64,000 bases of DNA from Lysobacter sp. Root76 (GTDB lineage: Bacteria; Pseudomonadota; Gammaproteobacteria; Xanthomonadales; Xanthomonadaceae): contig NZ_LMIK01000004.1 in the NCBI RefSeq assembly GCF_001428685.1, forward strand, positions 31,701-95,700, in the 5' to 3' direction. The translations under genes were made by a program, and so were the position numbers. Below are positions 20,133-27,942 of this stretch, in pieces; the first letter of the stretch is position 1, and every line of letters starts with the position of its first letter. Below the pieces are notes generated by a model, which worked only from the letters and a program-made list of their open reading frames with translations, ran no database searches and was not told the DNA's origin.

Positions 20133-20324
20133 TCAGCCGAAGCGGAAGCGGGGGGTGGTGCGGTCGGGGGCGTAAGGCGCGGCGGTGGCGTAGCCGCTGC
20201 TGGAGCCGTAACCGATGCCAAAATCCCGCTCCCGCTTGACCGGGCGGGCCACCAGGGGCGCGGCGGTGCTGCGGTTCTGCGGTCGCGGAAGGTGGGTGGA
20301 AAACAGGGAGGTCATGGCGTTCAT
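20133..20324 (-). CDS. Small conserved hypothetical protein (GYGSSSGYA motif)
   Basis: A 63-residue polar protein with basic patches and the stretch DFGIGYGSSSGYATAAPYA, then PDRTTPRFRF. The start MNAMTSLF at 20324 gives the shortest version beginning in the conserved-looking part; the upstream frame from 20381 is less likely. I recall similar small proteins in xanthomonads, but function is unknown and I cannot verify the match here. Confidence 0.5.
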   Translation of the reverse strand: MNAMTSLFSTHLPRPQNRSTAAPLVARPVKRERDFGIGYGSSSGYATAAPYAPDRTTPRFRFG

Positions 20325-20695
20325 GGCGGAGGTCCGTGGATTGTGTGATTTGGTGTGTTGGTAAAGTACAACACCAAGCACGCTTAAGCCATGGGCCGGA
20401 AGTCACCCCTCTATTGGGCTAGCCGCTTCAGCGGCGGCTGGGGCCGCCTGGGCCCAGCTTGGTCGGCCGGTTGGAACCGGATCGTCCACGTTTGGAGCCC
20501 GCCCGGGCGGCACGGTTGGCGGCCGAGGAGTCCGCACAGGCCAAGATCGGCCCGGGAGGCAAGGGATGCCCCAACATGGGCAGGCGCTCCGGACGGCTCC
20601 GCAACCGGGCGAACCGCTTTCTCCTCCGCCGGCAAAGCGCGCTTTGGTCGAGTGGCCGAAATGCACTGCTCCCGACCCAGGACATCCCCAACCAC
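20325..20695. other. Non-coding stretch before the 320-residue gene
   Basis: Contains a less GC-rich patch at 20340-20395 suitable for promoters of the divergent genes. In-frame upstream extension of the following gene is Arg/Pro-rich and looks like out-of-gene translation. Nothing else recognised. Confidence 0.45.
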
Positions 20696-21658
20696 ATGGA
20701 TGTATTCGATCTTCTTTCTTACAAGCTTGAGCATTTCTTGGGCATTCGCCCGCGCTCGATGGCGCCAGGCGCCGTGTTCTATGAAGAGGACGAGCCTTCG
20801 CTGCTATCCCTCGTCGCTCGAAAGCGCGACGGCGCAACCCTCTGCGTGAGCCGTTGGGGCGACCTGTTTCCCGTGAGCGCCTTCGAAAACACCATGGCGA
20901 CCAAGGGGTTCACGGAATCGGACTGCTATGCCCTGCTCTTGGTCCTGTCGCGCTTTGGTTATCTGCTTGAGATCGACAACCGCCAACGGCCCCGCAAGGA
21001 CTACTTCATCTTCTACTACCTGGTGCAGTTGACCAGCCTGAAGAACGGCCCGCTCGATGCGGACGAAGCAATCAGGAATCACATGCTCAGGTTCTTGCTT
21101 TTCGAGCTGAGCATCGACGACGAAGCCTATCGGCGCTTCAGCATCAAGGGGAACCAAGTGCAGATGGCCACCGATTCGCTGGGGCCGGTGCCGTTCTTGG
21201 AGGTGATCGAACGGGTTTACGAAGCGCTGCAGCAGATCATCGTGGGCGAAGACGACTTGCTCGGCACGCTGAAGACCTACCAGACCGATATCGTGAAGCT
21301 GCTGGCCACCCCCGACGGCACCACTTACCGACTCCCCCTTGGCGATCGGCGCCACGGGCTCATCTATCCGGATGTCTTCATGCAGGCGCTGACCGGGGAT
21401 CGGAAACAGGTGATGGAGGCGCTGACCGGCGCCGTCGGCGCGGATCAGACGGCGGAAAGCCGCTTCGTCTCCCGTCTCATCCTGATGAACTACTCCTTCC
21501 ACGTGTTGGGAAGCAGGCCGCAGGAGATTTCGGCGCTGCAGAACCATGTTCAAGACGAGGCGTTGTTCGGCAAGTTGCTCGAAGCGTTGTCCATTTTCCG
21601 GCCGCCGCCGCTCAGCCGCCAATCGATACAGCAAGAGCGCCGTTGCCCCGTCGAGTAA
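20696..21658 (+). CDS. Hypothetical cytoplasmic protein, possibly paired with an antitoxin-like gene
   Basis: A 320-residue soluble protein without signal peptide or membrane segment. It is predicted largely alpha-helical by eye (DYFIFYYLVQLTSLKNG, VIERVYEALQQIIVGEDD). I do not recognise the family. The start at 20696 (MDVFDLLSYKLEHFLGIRP) is chosen because upstream translation is low-complexity; no strong binding site precedes it. A small gene with an Xre/MbcA/ParS-type toxin-binding domain begins 29 bp downstream in the same direction. That spacing suggests one transcript, but this is not a known RES-type toxin. Confidence 0.6.
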   Translation: MDVFDLLSYKLEHFLGIRPRSMAPGAVFYEEDEPSLLSLVARKRDGATLCVSRWGDLFPVSAFENTMATKGFTESDCYALLLVLSRFGYLLEIDNRQRPRKDYFIFYYLVQLTSLKNGPLDADEAIRNHMLRFLLFELSIDDEAYRRFSIKGNQVQMATDSLGPVPFLEVIERVYEALQQIIVGEDDLLGTLKTYQTDIVKLLATPDGTTYRLPLGDRRHGLIYPDVFMQALTGDRKQVMEALTGAVGADQTAESRFVSRLILMNYSFHVLGSRPQEISALQNHVQDEALFGKLLEALSIFRPPPLSRQSIQQERRCPVE

Positions 21659-21686
21659 GATGGAGACACAAGCAGGGAGACTATCG

Positions 21687-21941
21687 ATGGATCCGGCCTG
21701 GGACGAATTTTCGGCGATATGCCGGCAGGATTTTGTTGGTTGCGAGTTCCAGGAGGCGCTGCTGAAAGTCTGCGACGGGAACGAAGACATCGCGTGGGCC
21801 GTCTACTTCCATTGCCGCGGCGACGCGATCGCCTGGACGCGCCGATCCGTCCCGGCCTTGGGTGGAAAAACGCCGGCGTCGCTCATAGAGGCCGGACGCG
21901 GCGACGAAGTCAGGGCATGCCTTTGGTCGATGCCCTGCTAG
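21687..21941 (+). CDS. MbcA/ParS/Xre-type antitoxin-like toxin-binding domain protein (DUF2384-like)
   Basis: An 84-residue protein. The C-terminal part RRSVPALGGKTPASLIEAGR followed by GDEVRACLW matches the conserved core of the Xre/MbcA/ParS toxin-binding domain (usually PALGGKTPAELI.....). In known systems this antitoxin accompanies a RES-domain toxin. The ATG at 21687 has GGGAGA seven bases before it, which selects it over an ATG at 21660. It lacks the N-terminal Xre helix-turn-helix of full antitoxins. Upstream partner is the unrecognised 320-residue protein; no RES toxin lies downstream. Confidence 0.65.
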   Translation: MDPAWDEFSAICRQDFVGCEFQEALLKVCDGNEDIAWAVYFHCRGDAIAWTRRSVPALGGKTPASLIEAGRGDEVRACLWSMPC

Positions 21942-22104
21942 CGCATGCTGGTGTTCGCTTCTGGCCGAGGGCGGGCATCGAGCCATGGCGGATACCTCAC
22001 GAAGACACTGGCACCCGCCTTCCGTGAGCAATCCCTCCGCGAGAAAGCCATTGCACCTACGGAAGGATCATCGCCCCCTCCACCCGAATCCGCGTCGCCC
22101 GCGC

Positions 22105-22662
22105 TCAGTCGCCGATCGCCCGTATGAGCCTCGCCGGGTTTCCAGCGACCAGCGCGTTCGGCGGGACATCCTTGGTCACCACCGCTCCGGCCGCGACAAC
22201 CGAGTTCTCGCCGACCGTCACGCCGCCGATCACCGTGGCGCCGGCGGCGATCCAGACGTTGCGCTCGATCACGATGGGCTTTGCGACGACGAACGCGCGC
22301 CGCTGGGACGGCTCGACGGGGTGGCCGGTGGTAATGAGGCTCACGTTCGGCCCGATCATCACGTCGTCGCCGATGTCGAGCCCGCCCAGATCGTAGAAAG
22401 TACAGTTCTGGTTGACGAAGACATTGCGCCCGACACGGATGTCGAGCCCATTGGCGGTGTAGAACGGCGGTATCAGCAGAAAACTGTCGTCGACCGGCTT
22501 GCCGATGAGGTCGCTGAACAAGGTCCGGACTTCATCCGCATCCTCGTAGGTCAAACGATTGAGGGTGGCGGTGATCGCCATCGCCCGTTTGACGTTGGCC
22601 GACATGGCCGCCGATTCCGGGGTTCCCCTGGGGATGGTGCGGGTTCGGTCGTCGCTTGGCAT
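22105..22662 (-). CDS. Left-handed beta-helix sugar O-acetyltransferase (maltose/NodL type)
   Basis: A 185-residue cytoplasmic enzyme of the hexapeptide-repeat family. It carries the maltose-acetyltransferase N-terminal helix region (about 20-60) and the left-handed beta-helix with turns such as GRNVFVNQNCTFYDLGG and IGDDVMIGPNVSLITTGHP, then AGATVIGGVTVGENSVVAAG and ending GNPARLIR. The motif TTGHP holds the catalytic His. It transfers acetyl from acetyl-CoA to a sugar; the acceptor is unknown. Start at 22662 follows GCGGGAAACGA. Divergent from the toxin-immunity pair. Confidence 0.88.
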   Translation of the reverse strand: MPSDDRTRTIPRGTPESAAMSANVKRAMAITATLNRLTYEDADEVRTLFSDLIGKPVDDSFLLIPPFYTANGLDIRVGRNVFVNQNCTFYDLGGLDIGDDVMIGPNVSLITTGHPVEPSQRRAFVVAKPIVIERNVWIAAGATVIGGVTVGENSVVAAGAVVTKDVPPNALVAGNPARLIRAIGD

Positions 22663-22902
22663 TCGTTTCCCGCTCAGAAGGTTCGACACGATGTTTCTCG
22701 GTCCGCTCAGCCTGGTGCTGGCCGAGGTCTCGCAGCGTGTGCCGCGCCATCTAGCGTAACGAGTGTGTCCGTCGCCGACCACTGCGCACATTGCGTATTG
22801 ATTCTCCATTCTTGATGACGCTCTCCCGTCAGAGGCGCGGTGCGCCGGCGCTCGAAGGTCGGTACTCTTTGCGGCAAGCCGCTTCAAGGAAGGAACGTCA
22901 CC

Positions 22903-23547
22903 ATGCTCATGCGCAACGGATTTCCGAATGCTCTACCGGCGATCCGACTGACCGCACTGGCCTGCCTGCTCTGCGTCGGCGCTTGCGCCACTACGGCCGC
23001 GGGCCCTGCAGCGGTTCAGGAGAAGCCCGCCATGACGGAATCGACACCCGCCACCGCCAACGACATGCTCGACGCACAACAGCTCAACGAGCGGGTGCTG
23101 GCCTGGATTCTGAGCGTGCGCGATGCCCGGGATCTATCCGCACAGAACATCGAGAAGCATACCGGGATCAAGTTCAAGGTCGACCCCGAAGATCCCAACG
23201 GCTTTTATGCGGTCGGCGCGCTGACTGGGGCTTGGCGGTACTCGCTGACATCGATAAAAGCCCTCCCCGGATCCCACCCCGGCGGCGTGGATTTTGATAT
23301 GGGCGTTTCCGGCGACAACGACGCCGACATGACACCGGTCTGCATCGGTCTCAACAGCTACCAGCAGGCACTGATTGCGGCCGGCTTTAGGTTGTCGCAA
23401 CTTCCTGCTCACGTCGGCGTGGAATACAGACGCTTCAGGAGCGACAAAGCTAGCGTCTTGATCTACCTGCGCGGGAAGACTAAGCGCTATGACGAGCAAT
23501 TGTGTGTTTTCAGAATCGTTGTCAACGCACCGAATAGAAAGAAGTAG
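22903..23547 (+). CDS. Lipoprotein, probable immunity protein (X-Tfi) for the adjacent type IV effector
   Basis: A 214-residue lipoprotein: signal LTALACLLCVGAC with the lipobox VGAC (Cys28), then a Ser/Thr/Pro linker. The folded part includes NIEKHTGIKFKVDPEDPNGF, ALTGAWRYSLTSI and DADMTPVCIGLNSYQQAL. A start at 22903 follows AAGGAAGGAACG. It lies 6 bp upstream of the XVIPCD effector, in the same direction. Known Xanthomonadales type IV killing effectors are paired with a periplasmic lipoprotein that neutralises them, and this sequence resembles such proteins in my memory (not checked). If right, it binds the effector's metallo-domain in the periplasm. No other role is suggested. Confidence 0.72.
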   Translation: MLMRNGFPNALPAIRLTALACLLCVGACATTAAGPAAVQEKPAMTESTPATANDMLDAQQLNERVLAWILSVRDARDLSAQNIEKHTGIKFKVDPEDPNGFYAVGALTGAWRYSLTSIKALPGSHPGGVDFDMGVSGDNDADMTPVCIGLNSYQQALIAAGFRLSQLPAHVGVEYRRFRSDKASVLIYLRGKTKRYDEQLCVFRIVVNAPNRKK

Positions 23548-23553
23548 GTAAGC

Positions 23554-24936
23554 ATGGCTGCGGTTCATGACGAACTCACTGCGCAGGAAAAACTGGATGC
23601 GCTGCTTTCGGATTTCGATCGACGCACGCTCACCGAGAACATGCACCCTGGAAAGGTCCTCCGCGAGACCCTGGACAGCACGCCCGAACTGAAAGCAGCT
23701 GTGCTACGTTCGCTAGAGAATGGCCAGTTGCTCAAGTTCGACGCGGAAGCGGACCCAAGGTTCAAAGGCACTTTCGACTACAACGATGGCACTTTACGCC
23801 TGTCGCTGGAACAACTGAACGAAGTAGATCTGAGCGCCTCATCCGACGAACTCGAACAGAGTGCCAACTTCGTTCGCTATACCGTCGGCCATGAGATCGA
23901 TCATGCGATCTCCAGCGATGAATCTTTACGACTGGTTGTCCGGTTCCGTGAGCAGGTCGCTGCGATCGCGAGCGAACCATCGCCACACGACTACACGGCT
24001 TCGGTGAAAGCCTTTAACGAAGGGTCCCGTGAGCGAGAGGCACGCGCCGAGATTGCCGGATTCAATACAGTGGCCGCGCACGTCAAGCGCCTTGATCCCG
24101 AGGCGACTCTGGCTGATCTGTATGAGGCTGACGGTGGCGCGTCTAACTACATAGAAAAAGGCCGCGAGGAGTCGCCAACCTACACCCTCCAACCCGGCCT
24201 GCACATCAAACCCGACCTGCAACTGGACGCGGACAAAAGCCTGGAGGCCATGGCAAGGGCGTTCTACGACAGCAACCCCGGCTATCCGGCGCGGAACATC
24301 GATTGGGCATTCGGGGAAATCTACCGCCAGGAGGCCGTCGCACAGGCCGCCCACCCTGGCCGGTCCTTTCCCGAGATTCGGATCAATGTCCAGGAGATCG
24401 GCGTCAAGGTGACCGTGCCGCCCGACTTCATCGACACCAGCCAGCTGCAGACGGACAAGACCGCGCCGGTCGCCGAGCCACGCTCTGGTCCCAGCGCCAA
24501 CGACCCCGGCCACCCGGACCATGTGCTGTTTGAGAAAATTCGCGACGGCGTTCGCGACCTGGAGCAAAGCATCGGCAAGCCCTGGGACGACCGCAGCGAA
24601 CGCTTGAGTGCGAGCGCGCTGTCTCTGGCGGTGGCAAGCCGGTTCGATCCTGGCGACGATGTGAAGCTCGCATTGAACCGGCCGACCGAGCAGAACGCGG
24701 CGGGTGAACTGCTGTTCGTGTATCGACAGGGGCGTAACGCATCGCCCGACCCGGCCGCCAACTACGCGCACATGCCGGTATCGCAAGCGCTTTCGCTGCC
24801 CGCGTCGGAGCGCCTTGGGCAGGCCGCGACCTTGCGGGAGACGCAGGTGCTCGACCGGCAGTCGACGCCGGAAACCGCACAGAAGAATCAAGCAATGGAA
24901 GGCCAGTCGCAGACCGGGCCACGGATGCAGCACTAG
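23554..24936 (+). CDS. Putative Xanthomonadales type IV secretion effector (X-Tfe) with HExxH domain and XVIPCD
   Basis: A 460-residue protein with no signal peptide. Residues about 1-220 form a toxin module with YTVGHEIDHAI: the HExxH (113-117) of zinc peptidases, with E162 or E166 as a possible third ligand. A linker follows. Residues about 316-436 match the XVIPCD, the domain recognised by the VirD4 coupling protein: DPGHPDHVLFEKIRDGVRDL, then WDDRSERLSASALSLAV, VYRQG, and a Gln/Arg-rich tail. It is translated after an AGGTAAG site 6 bp past the lipoprotein stop. Delivery into rival cells and a proteolytic or related attack is inferred; the fold of the N-terminal part and its target are unknown, and no type IV secretion genes are in the window. 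Confidence 0.8.
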   Translation: MAAVHDELTAQEKLDALLSDFDRRTLTENMHPGKVLRETLDSTPELKAAVLRSLENGQLLKFDAEADPRFKGTFDYNDGTLRLSLEQLNEVDLSASSDELEQSANFVRYTVGHEIDHAISSDESLRLVVRFREQVAAIASEPSPHDYTASVKAFNEGSREREARAEIAGFNTVAAHVKRLDPEATLADLYEADGGASNYIEKGREESPTYTLQPGLHIKPDLQLDADKSLEAMARAFYDSNPGYPARNIDWAFGEIYRQEAVAQAAHPGRSFPEIRINVQEIGVKVTVPPDFIDTSQLQTDKTAPVAEPRSGPSANDPGHPDHVLFEKIRDGVRDLEQSIGKPWDDRSERLSASALSLAVASRFDPGDDVKLALNRPTEQNAAGELLFVYRQGRNASPDPAANYAHMPVSQALSLPASERLGQAATLRETQVLDRQSTPETAQKNQAMEGQSQTGPRMQH

Positions 24937-25004
24937 CTAAGGGATTTTTGCTGAGGCCCGCTGGCGGCAGACAGCAGCATGGCCTACTTCGGGCTTATTC
25001 CCGC

Positions 25005-25181
25005 TTACTTGGGCCGGGCCTTGCGACCGCGCGATGTCGGCCTTGCCGGAAGGCTGCTGCCGTACTCGCTCCACCACACCGTCAGCGCTTCCATCGTCGG
25101 CCCCAGGCCGCGCGCCTTCGGCGTGATCTCGTACTCCACGCGCGGCGGCACTTCGGCGAACACGATGCGCGAGAGGATTCG
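25005..25181 (-). pseudogene. HxlR-type regulator, C-terminal fragment
   Basis: The minus-strand frame ends RIVFAEVPPRVEYEITPKAR then GLGPTMEALTVWWSEYG: the wing and C-terminal helix of HxlR-family winged-helix regulators. The recognition helix half of the domain is missing; the frame upstream joins unrelated sequence. It lies directly downstream of a truncated NmrA-type reductase, the gene that HxlR regulators often control. Confidence 0.75.
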
Positions 25182-25216
25182 GGCCGAAGCTGCCAGACGG
25201 CTCCGGCTCGGCCGGA

Positions 25217-25837
25217 TTATCGGGCGACTCGCCGGGATTCGTCGTGGGCCGTGAGTTCGGCGGCCAGCGGATGGGGATGGTGAACCTGCGGAAAGCGGAT
25301 CGCGCCGGACACATAGCCGTCGAGCCAATCCCTGAAGCGGGTGGCGCCGAGCATGGCGGCGTCGCTTGGCGTCAGTGTGGCGTCGTCCAGCACGGCGCCG
25401 TAGTAGCGGGCGGCGACGTCGGCGATCACCGGCCGGTCGTCCTGGTAGCTGTACATCACCCACTCCACCAGTTCGCTCAAGCAGAAGGGTTCGGGGCCGG
25501 CCACTTCGACCGTACCGCCCGATGGTGGCCGGATCGCGATGTCGGCGAGCACGTCGGCGACATCGTCGGCGGCGACCGGCTGCACGCGCGCCGGCGACAG
25601 ATGCACCAGATCCTTGCCGCTGCCCGGGGGAATGATATTGGCCATGAACTCGAAGAACTGGGTGGCCCGCACCAGGGTGTGCAGCGCCCGCGCCTGCGCG
25701 ACCAAGCGTTCCTGCACCTGCTTGGCGCGGAAGTAGGCGCTGCCCTGCAGGCGCGGCGTGCCGACGACCGACAGCGCCAGATAGTGGGCGATGCCCGCAC
25801 GCGCCGCGGCCGCCAGCAGGTGTTCGGATGCGCCGCT
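25217..25837 (-). pseudogene. NmrA-like NAD(P)-binding oxidoreductase, N-terminally truncated
   Basis: From about 25837 down the frame reads [50 protein letters not shown] and so on to a stop at 25217. This is the C-terminal two-thirds of an NmrA/SDR-a family protein. The N-terminal Rossmann motif (GATG..G) that should precede it is absent; the frame upstream is unrelated translation that overlaps the lipoprotein gene. It is therefore broken and almost certainly inactive. Confidence 0.8.
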
Positions 25838-25884
25838 GCGGGCCGGACCGCACCGCAATGTCCAGCGAAGCTGCGCCAGCGCCT

Positions 25885-26421
25885 TCAGTCCGCTCGAAGC
25901 GTCGACAGCACCGCATTGGCGGCCGCGATCTCGGCCTCGCTGGCGTCCACCGGCGTGATGACCACCAGGTTGGCGAACCAGGCCATCTCCGAATGAACGC
26001 AACTGGTGTAACCGCGCGTTTCGGCGCCGGGGAGCCGGGCGACGACATGATGGTCGCAGGTCCACTCGGCGGGTAGCGCCAGGGCGTGCAAGGGCGAGTC
26101 CGGGCCCGCGGGCGCGACGCTGCCGAACTGGGTGCGCAGCCCCTCGCTCAACTGACGGGCCACCACCGACTGCATGCGCAACGGCTTGAAGCTTTCGAAC
26201 TCGGTGACGCCGATGGCCAGGCCGTTATCGCGATGCAGGATCATCAACTGCTTCGAGTCCGCCAGGCCCGGGCCTTTGAATTCCGCGGACCACTGGCCTT
26301 CATCGAACTTCAGCGCGACGTGGCGCAACGGCGCCGTAGCTGCGAAGCCGCCCTGCGCCGACGAGCAACCGGCCGACAGCAGTGCGCATAACAGGGCCAT
26401 GCCCAGCCGATTCCGTTTCAT
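25885..26421 (-). CDS. Putative lipoprotein of unknown function
   Basis: A 178-residue protein with signal peptide and lipobox (MALLCALLSAGCSS, Cys about 19). The mature part has a DUF-like beta-rich look, two cysteines (EWTCDHH, YTSCVHSE) and no catalytic motif. The ATG at 26421 gives the cleanest signal peptide and follows GGGGATAGGG. Its 3' end abuts the truncated NmrA gene, 47 bp away. No family named. Confidence 0.65.
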   Translation of the reverse strand: MKRNRLGMALLCALLSAGCSSAQGGFAATAPLRHVALKFDEGQWSAEFKGPGLADSKQLMILHRDNGLAIGVTEFESFKPLRMQSVVARQLSEGLRTQFGSVAPAGPDSPLHALALPAEWTCDHHVVARLPGAETRGYTSCVHSEMAWFANLVVITPVDASEAEIAAANAVLSTLRAD

Positions 26422-26534
26422 CCCTATCCCCAAGAAGCTGCAACGCTTGCCGATTCTATAGCTTCGCCGTGCCGGGCACGCCTGACGATTGCGAGTGCCC
26501 GCTGCGCAGAAGGCACGCCCTGTAGGCGCCGCCG

Positions 26535-27209
26535 CTAGGACGGGTTGTAGGCGACCCAGCCCCTGAACGTAAACCCGGCGTAGAACAGTTCGACGTTGTC
26601 GAATCCCGCTTGCTGCATCAGGGCCACGTCTTGTTCGGGCGAGAGCAGCGGCAGCCGGCTGCTGATGGCGGCGACCGCATTGCTCGCATCGAATCCGGGG
26701 ACGCCCGACGCCACGGCGAATGCGGCGTAGCGATTCAACCAGCGCAACTTCTGATCTTCGGCCTGGGGGACGCTGTGGTGAGCCACGATCAGCGGCGCCC
26801 CCGGCTTCAAGCGTCGCCTGAGTTCGCTTAGCGTATGCAGGCGCTCTTGCTCAGGAAGAAAGTGCAAGGTCAGCAGGCAGGTGGCGCCGTCGAAGGGACC
26901 CTGCGGCGCAGTGTCGATGTAGCCTTCCAGCAGTTCGACACGCGCAGCGAGCGGCCCCAGGGTGTCGCCGGCCAGCTTCAGCATCTCGGCCGACGGGTCC
27001 ACGCCCACGAAGCGCCACCCTGCCTGCGCTTCGGCGAAGACCTTCAATTCCAGACCGCCTCCGGCGCCGAGGACGAGCACGCGACCGTCCTGCGGAACGG
27101 TCTCGGCCAGCAGCAACGCGGCCATCTGTTGCATGGCATGAAAGCCCGGCACCTGCCTGACCGGACCTAGTGCGTAGCGAGAGACCGCTTGGGGATCGCA
27201 GAACGACAA
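26535..27209 (-). CDS. Class I SAM-dependent methyltransferase
   Basis: A 224-residue cytoplasmic protein with the SAM-binding motif I VLVLGAGGGLELKVFAE, motif II (FVGVDPSAEML) and a post-motif FDGATCLLTLHFLP. This is the Rossmann methyltransferase fold. Its substrate is unknown. The start MSFCDPQAVSRY at 27209 is the first in frame. It is divergent from the VOC gene. Confidence 0.85.
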   Translation of the reverse strand: MSFCDPQAVSRYALGPVRQVPGFHAMQQMAALLLAETVPQDGRVLVLGAGGGLELKVFAEAQAGWRFVGVDPSAEMLKLAGDTLGPLAARVELLEGYIDTAPQGPFDGATCLLTLHFLPEQERLHTLSELRRRLKPGAPLIVAHHSVPQAEDQKLRWLNRYAAFAVASGVPGFDASNAVAAISSRLPLLSPEQDVALMQQAGFDNVELFYAGFTFRGWVAYNPS

Positions 27210-27372
27210 GACAGGACTCCTACGCTGGCTTAGGGCCGTCGCATGCTACTGCAAAGTGTCCACGCTCGGCCGGCTGCGGGCGTCGGTCACGCGACAGGCA
27301 TGGCCGAGATTCACGCCGACTCGACCGCACCGCAGTAACCTCATCCTTCGGACTGGATTCAAGAGGCCTACC

Positions 27373-27858
27373 ATGATCGCCAAACTGCAGCCATGTCTTT
27401 GGTTCGACGGAAATGCCGAAGAGGCGTCGCGCTTCTATGCCGATACGTTTCCAGGAAGCCGCATCGGCACGGTCATGCGCGCGCCAGGCGACTATCCCGA
27501 CGGCATGGAAGGCGATGTCCTGACCGTCGAGATGACCATATTCGAAATGCCGTTCCTGCTGCTGAACGGGGGCGCCCAGTTCAAGTTCAACGAAGCGGTG
27601 AGCTTCCAGGTGGCGACGAACGATCAGGTGGAGACCGATCGCTACTGGCAGGCCATTACGGACAACGGCGGCGAGGAGAGCATGTGCGGCTGGTGCAAGG
27701 ACCGTTTCGGATTGTCCTGGCAGATCACCCCCAAGCGTCTGATCGAACTCATGGCCCGCGGCGGCGAAACGGCGCAGCGCGCATTCAAGGCCATGATGAC
27801 GATGAAGAAGATCGACATCGCCGCGCTCGATCGCGCGGTCAAGGGCGCCGATTCCTGA
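27373..27858 (+). CDS. VOC-superfamily protein (PhnB/3-demethylubiquinone methyltransferase-like)
   Basis: A 161-residue protein: MIAKLQPCLWFDGNAEEASRF, then DTFPGSRIGTVMR, LLLNGGAQFKFNEAVSFQV and CGWCKDRFGLSWQITPKRL. This is the YjdN/PhnB-type VOC fold, often found in uncharacterised small proteins annotated as such. Start at 27373 with AAGAGG upstream. Function unknown; metal-dependent isomerase-like activity is possible but unproven. Confidence 0.85.
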   Translation: MIAKLQPCLWFDGNAEEASRFYADTFPGSRIGTVMRAPGDYPDGMEGDVLTVEMTIFEMPFLLLNGGAQFKFNEAVSFQVATNDQVETDRYWQAITDNGGEESMCGWCKDRFGLSWQITPKRLIELMARGGETAQRAFKAMMTMKKIDIAALDRAVKGADS

Positions 27859-27864
27859 ATCCTG

Positions 27865-27891
27865 AGCCTGCGACCGATCCGGCCGCAGGCT
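27865..27891. terminator. Possible bidirectional terminator between convergent genes
   Basis: AGCCTGCG and CGCAGGCT form an 8-bp stem with an 11-base loop just after the VOC stop, in front of the FAD monooxygenase that ends at 27943. No T-run on either side, so confidence is moderate. Confidence 0.45.
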
Positions 27892-27942
27892 TGGGGCGCG
27901 TTCCCCGCTGGACCACGCGCAACGGTCCTGCAGACCGGTGCG

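Noticed and set aside
21985..22815. Plus-strand frame opposite the sugar acetyltransferase.
   Set aside because: Shadow of the beta-helix gene; low-complexity, His/Asp/Arg-rich.
25005..26065. Treating the NmrA/HxlR frame as one long fusion gene of about 280-350 residues.
   Set aside because: The upstream half is not protein-like, overlaps the lipoprotein gene, and each fragment lacks its N-terminal domain.
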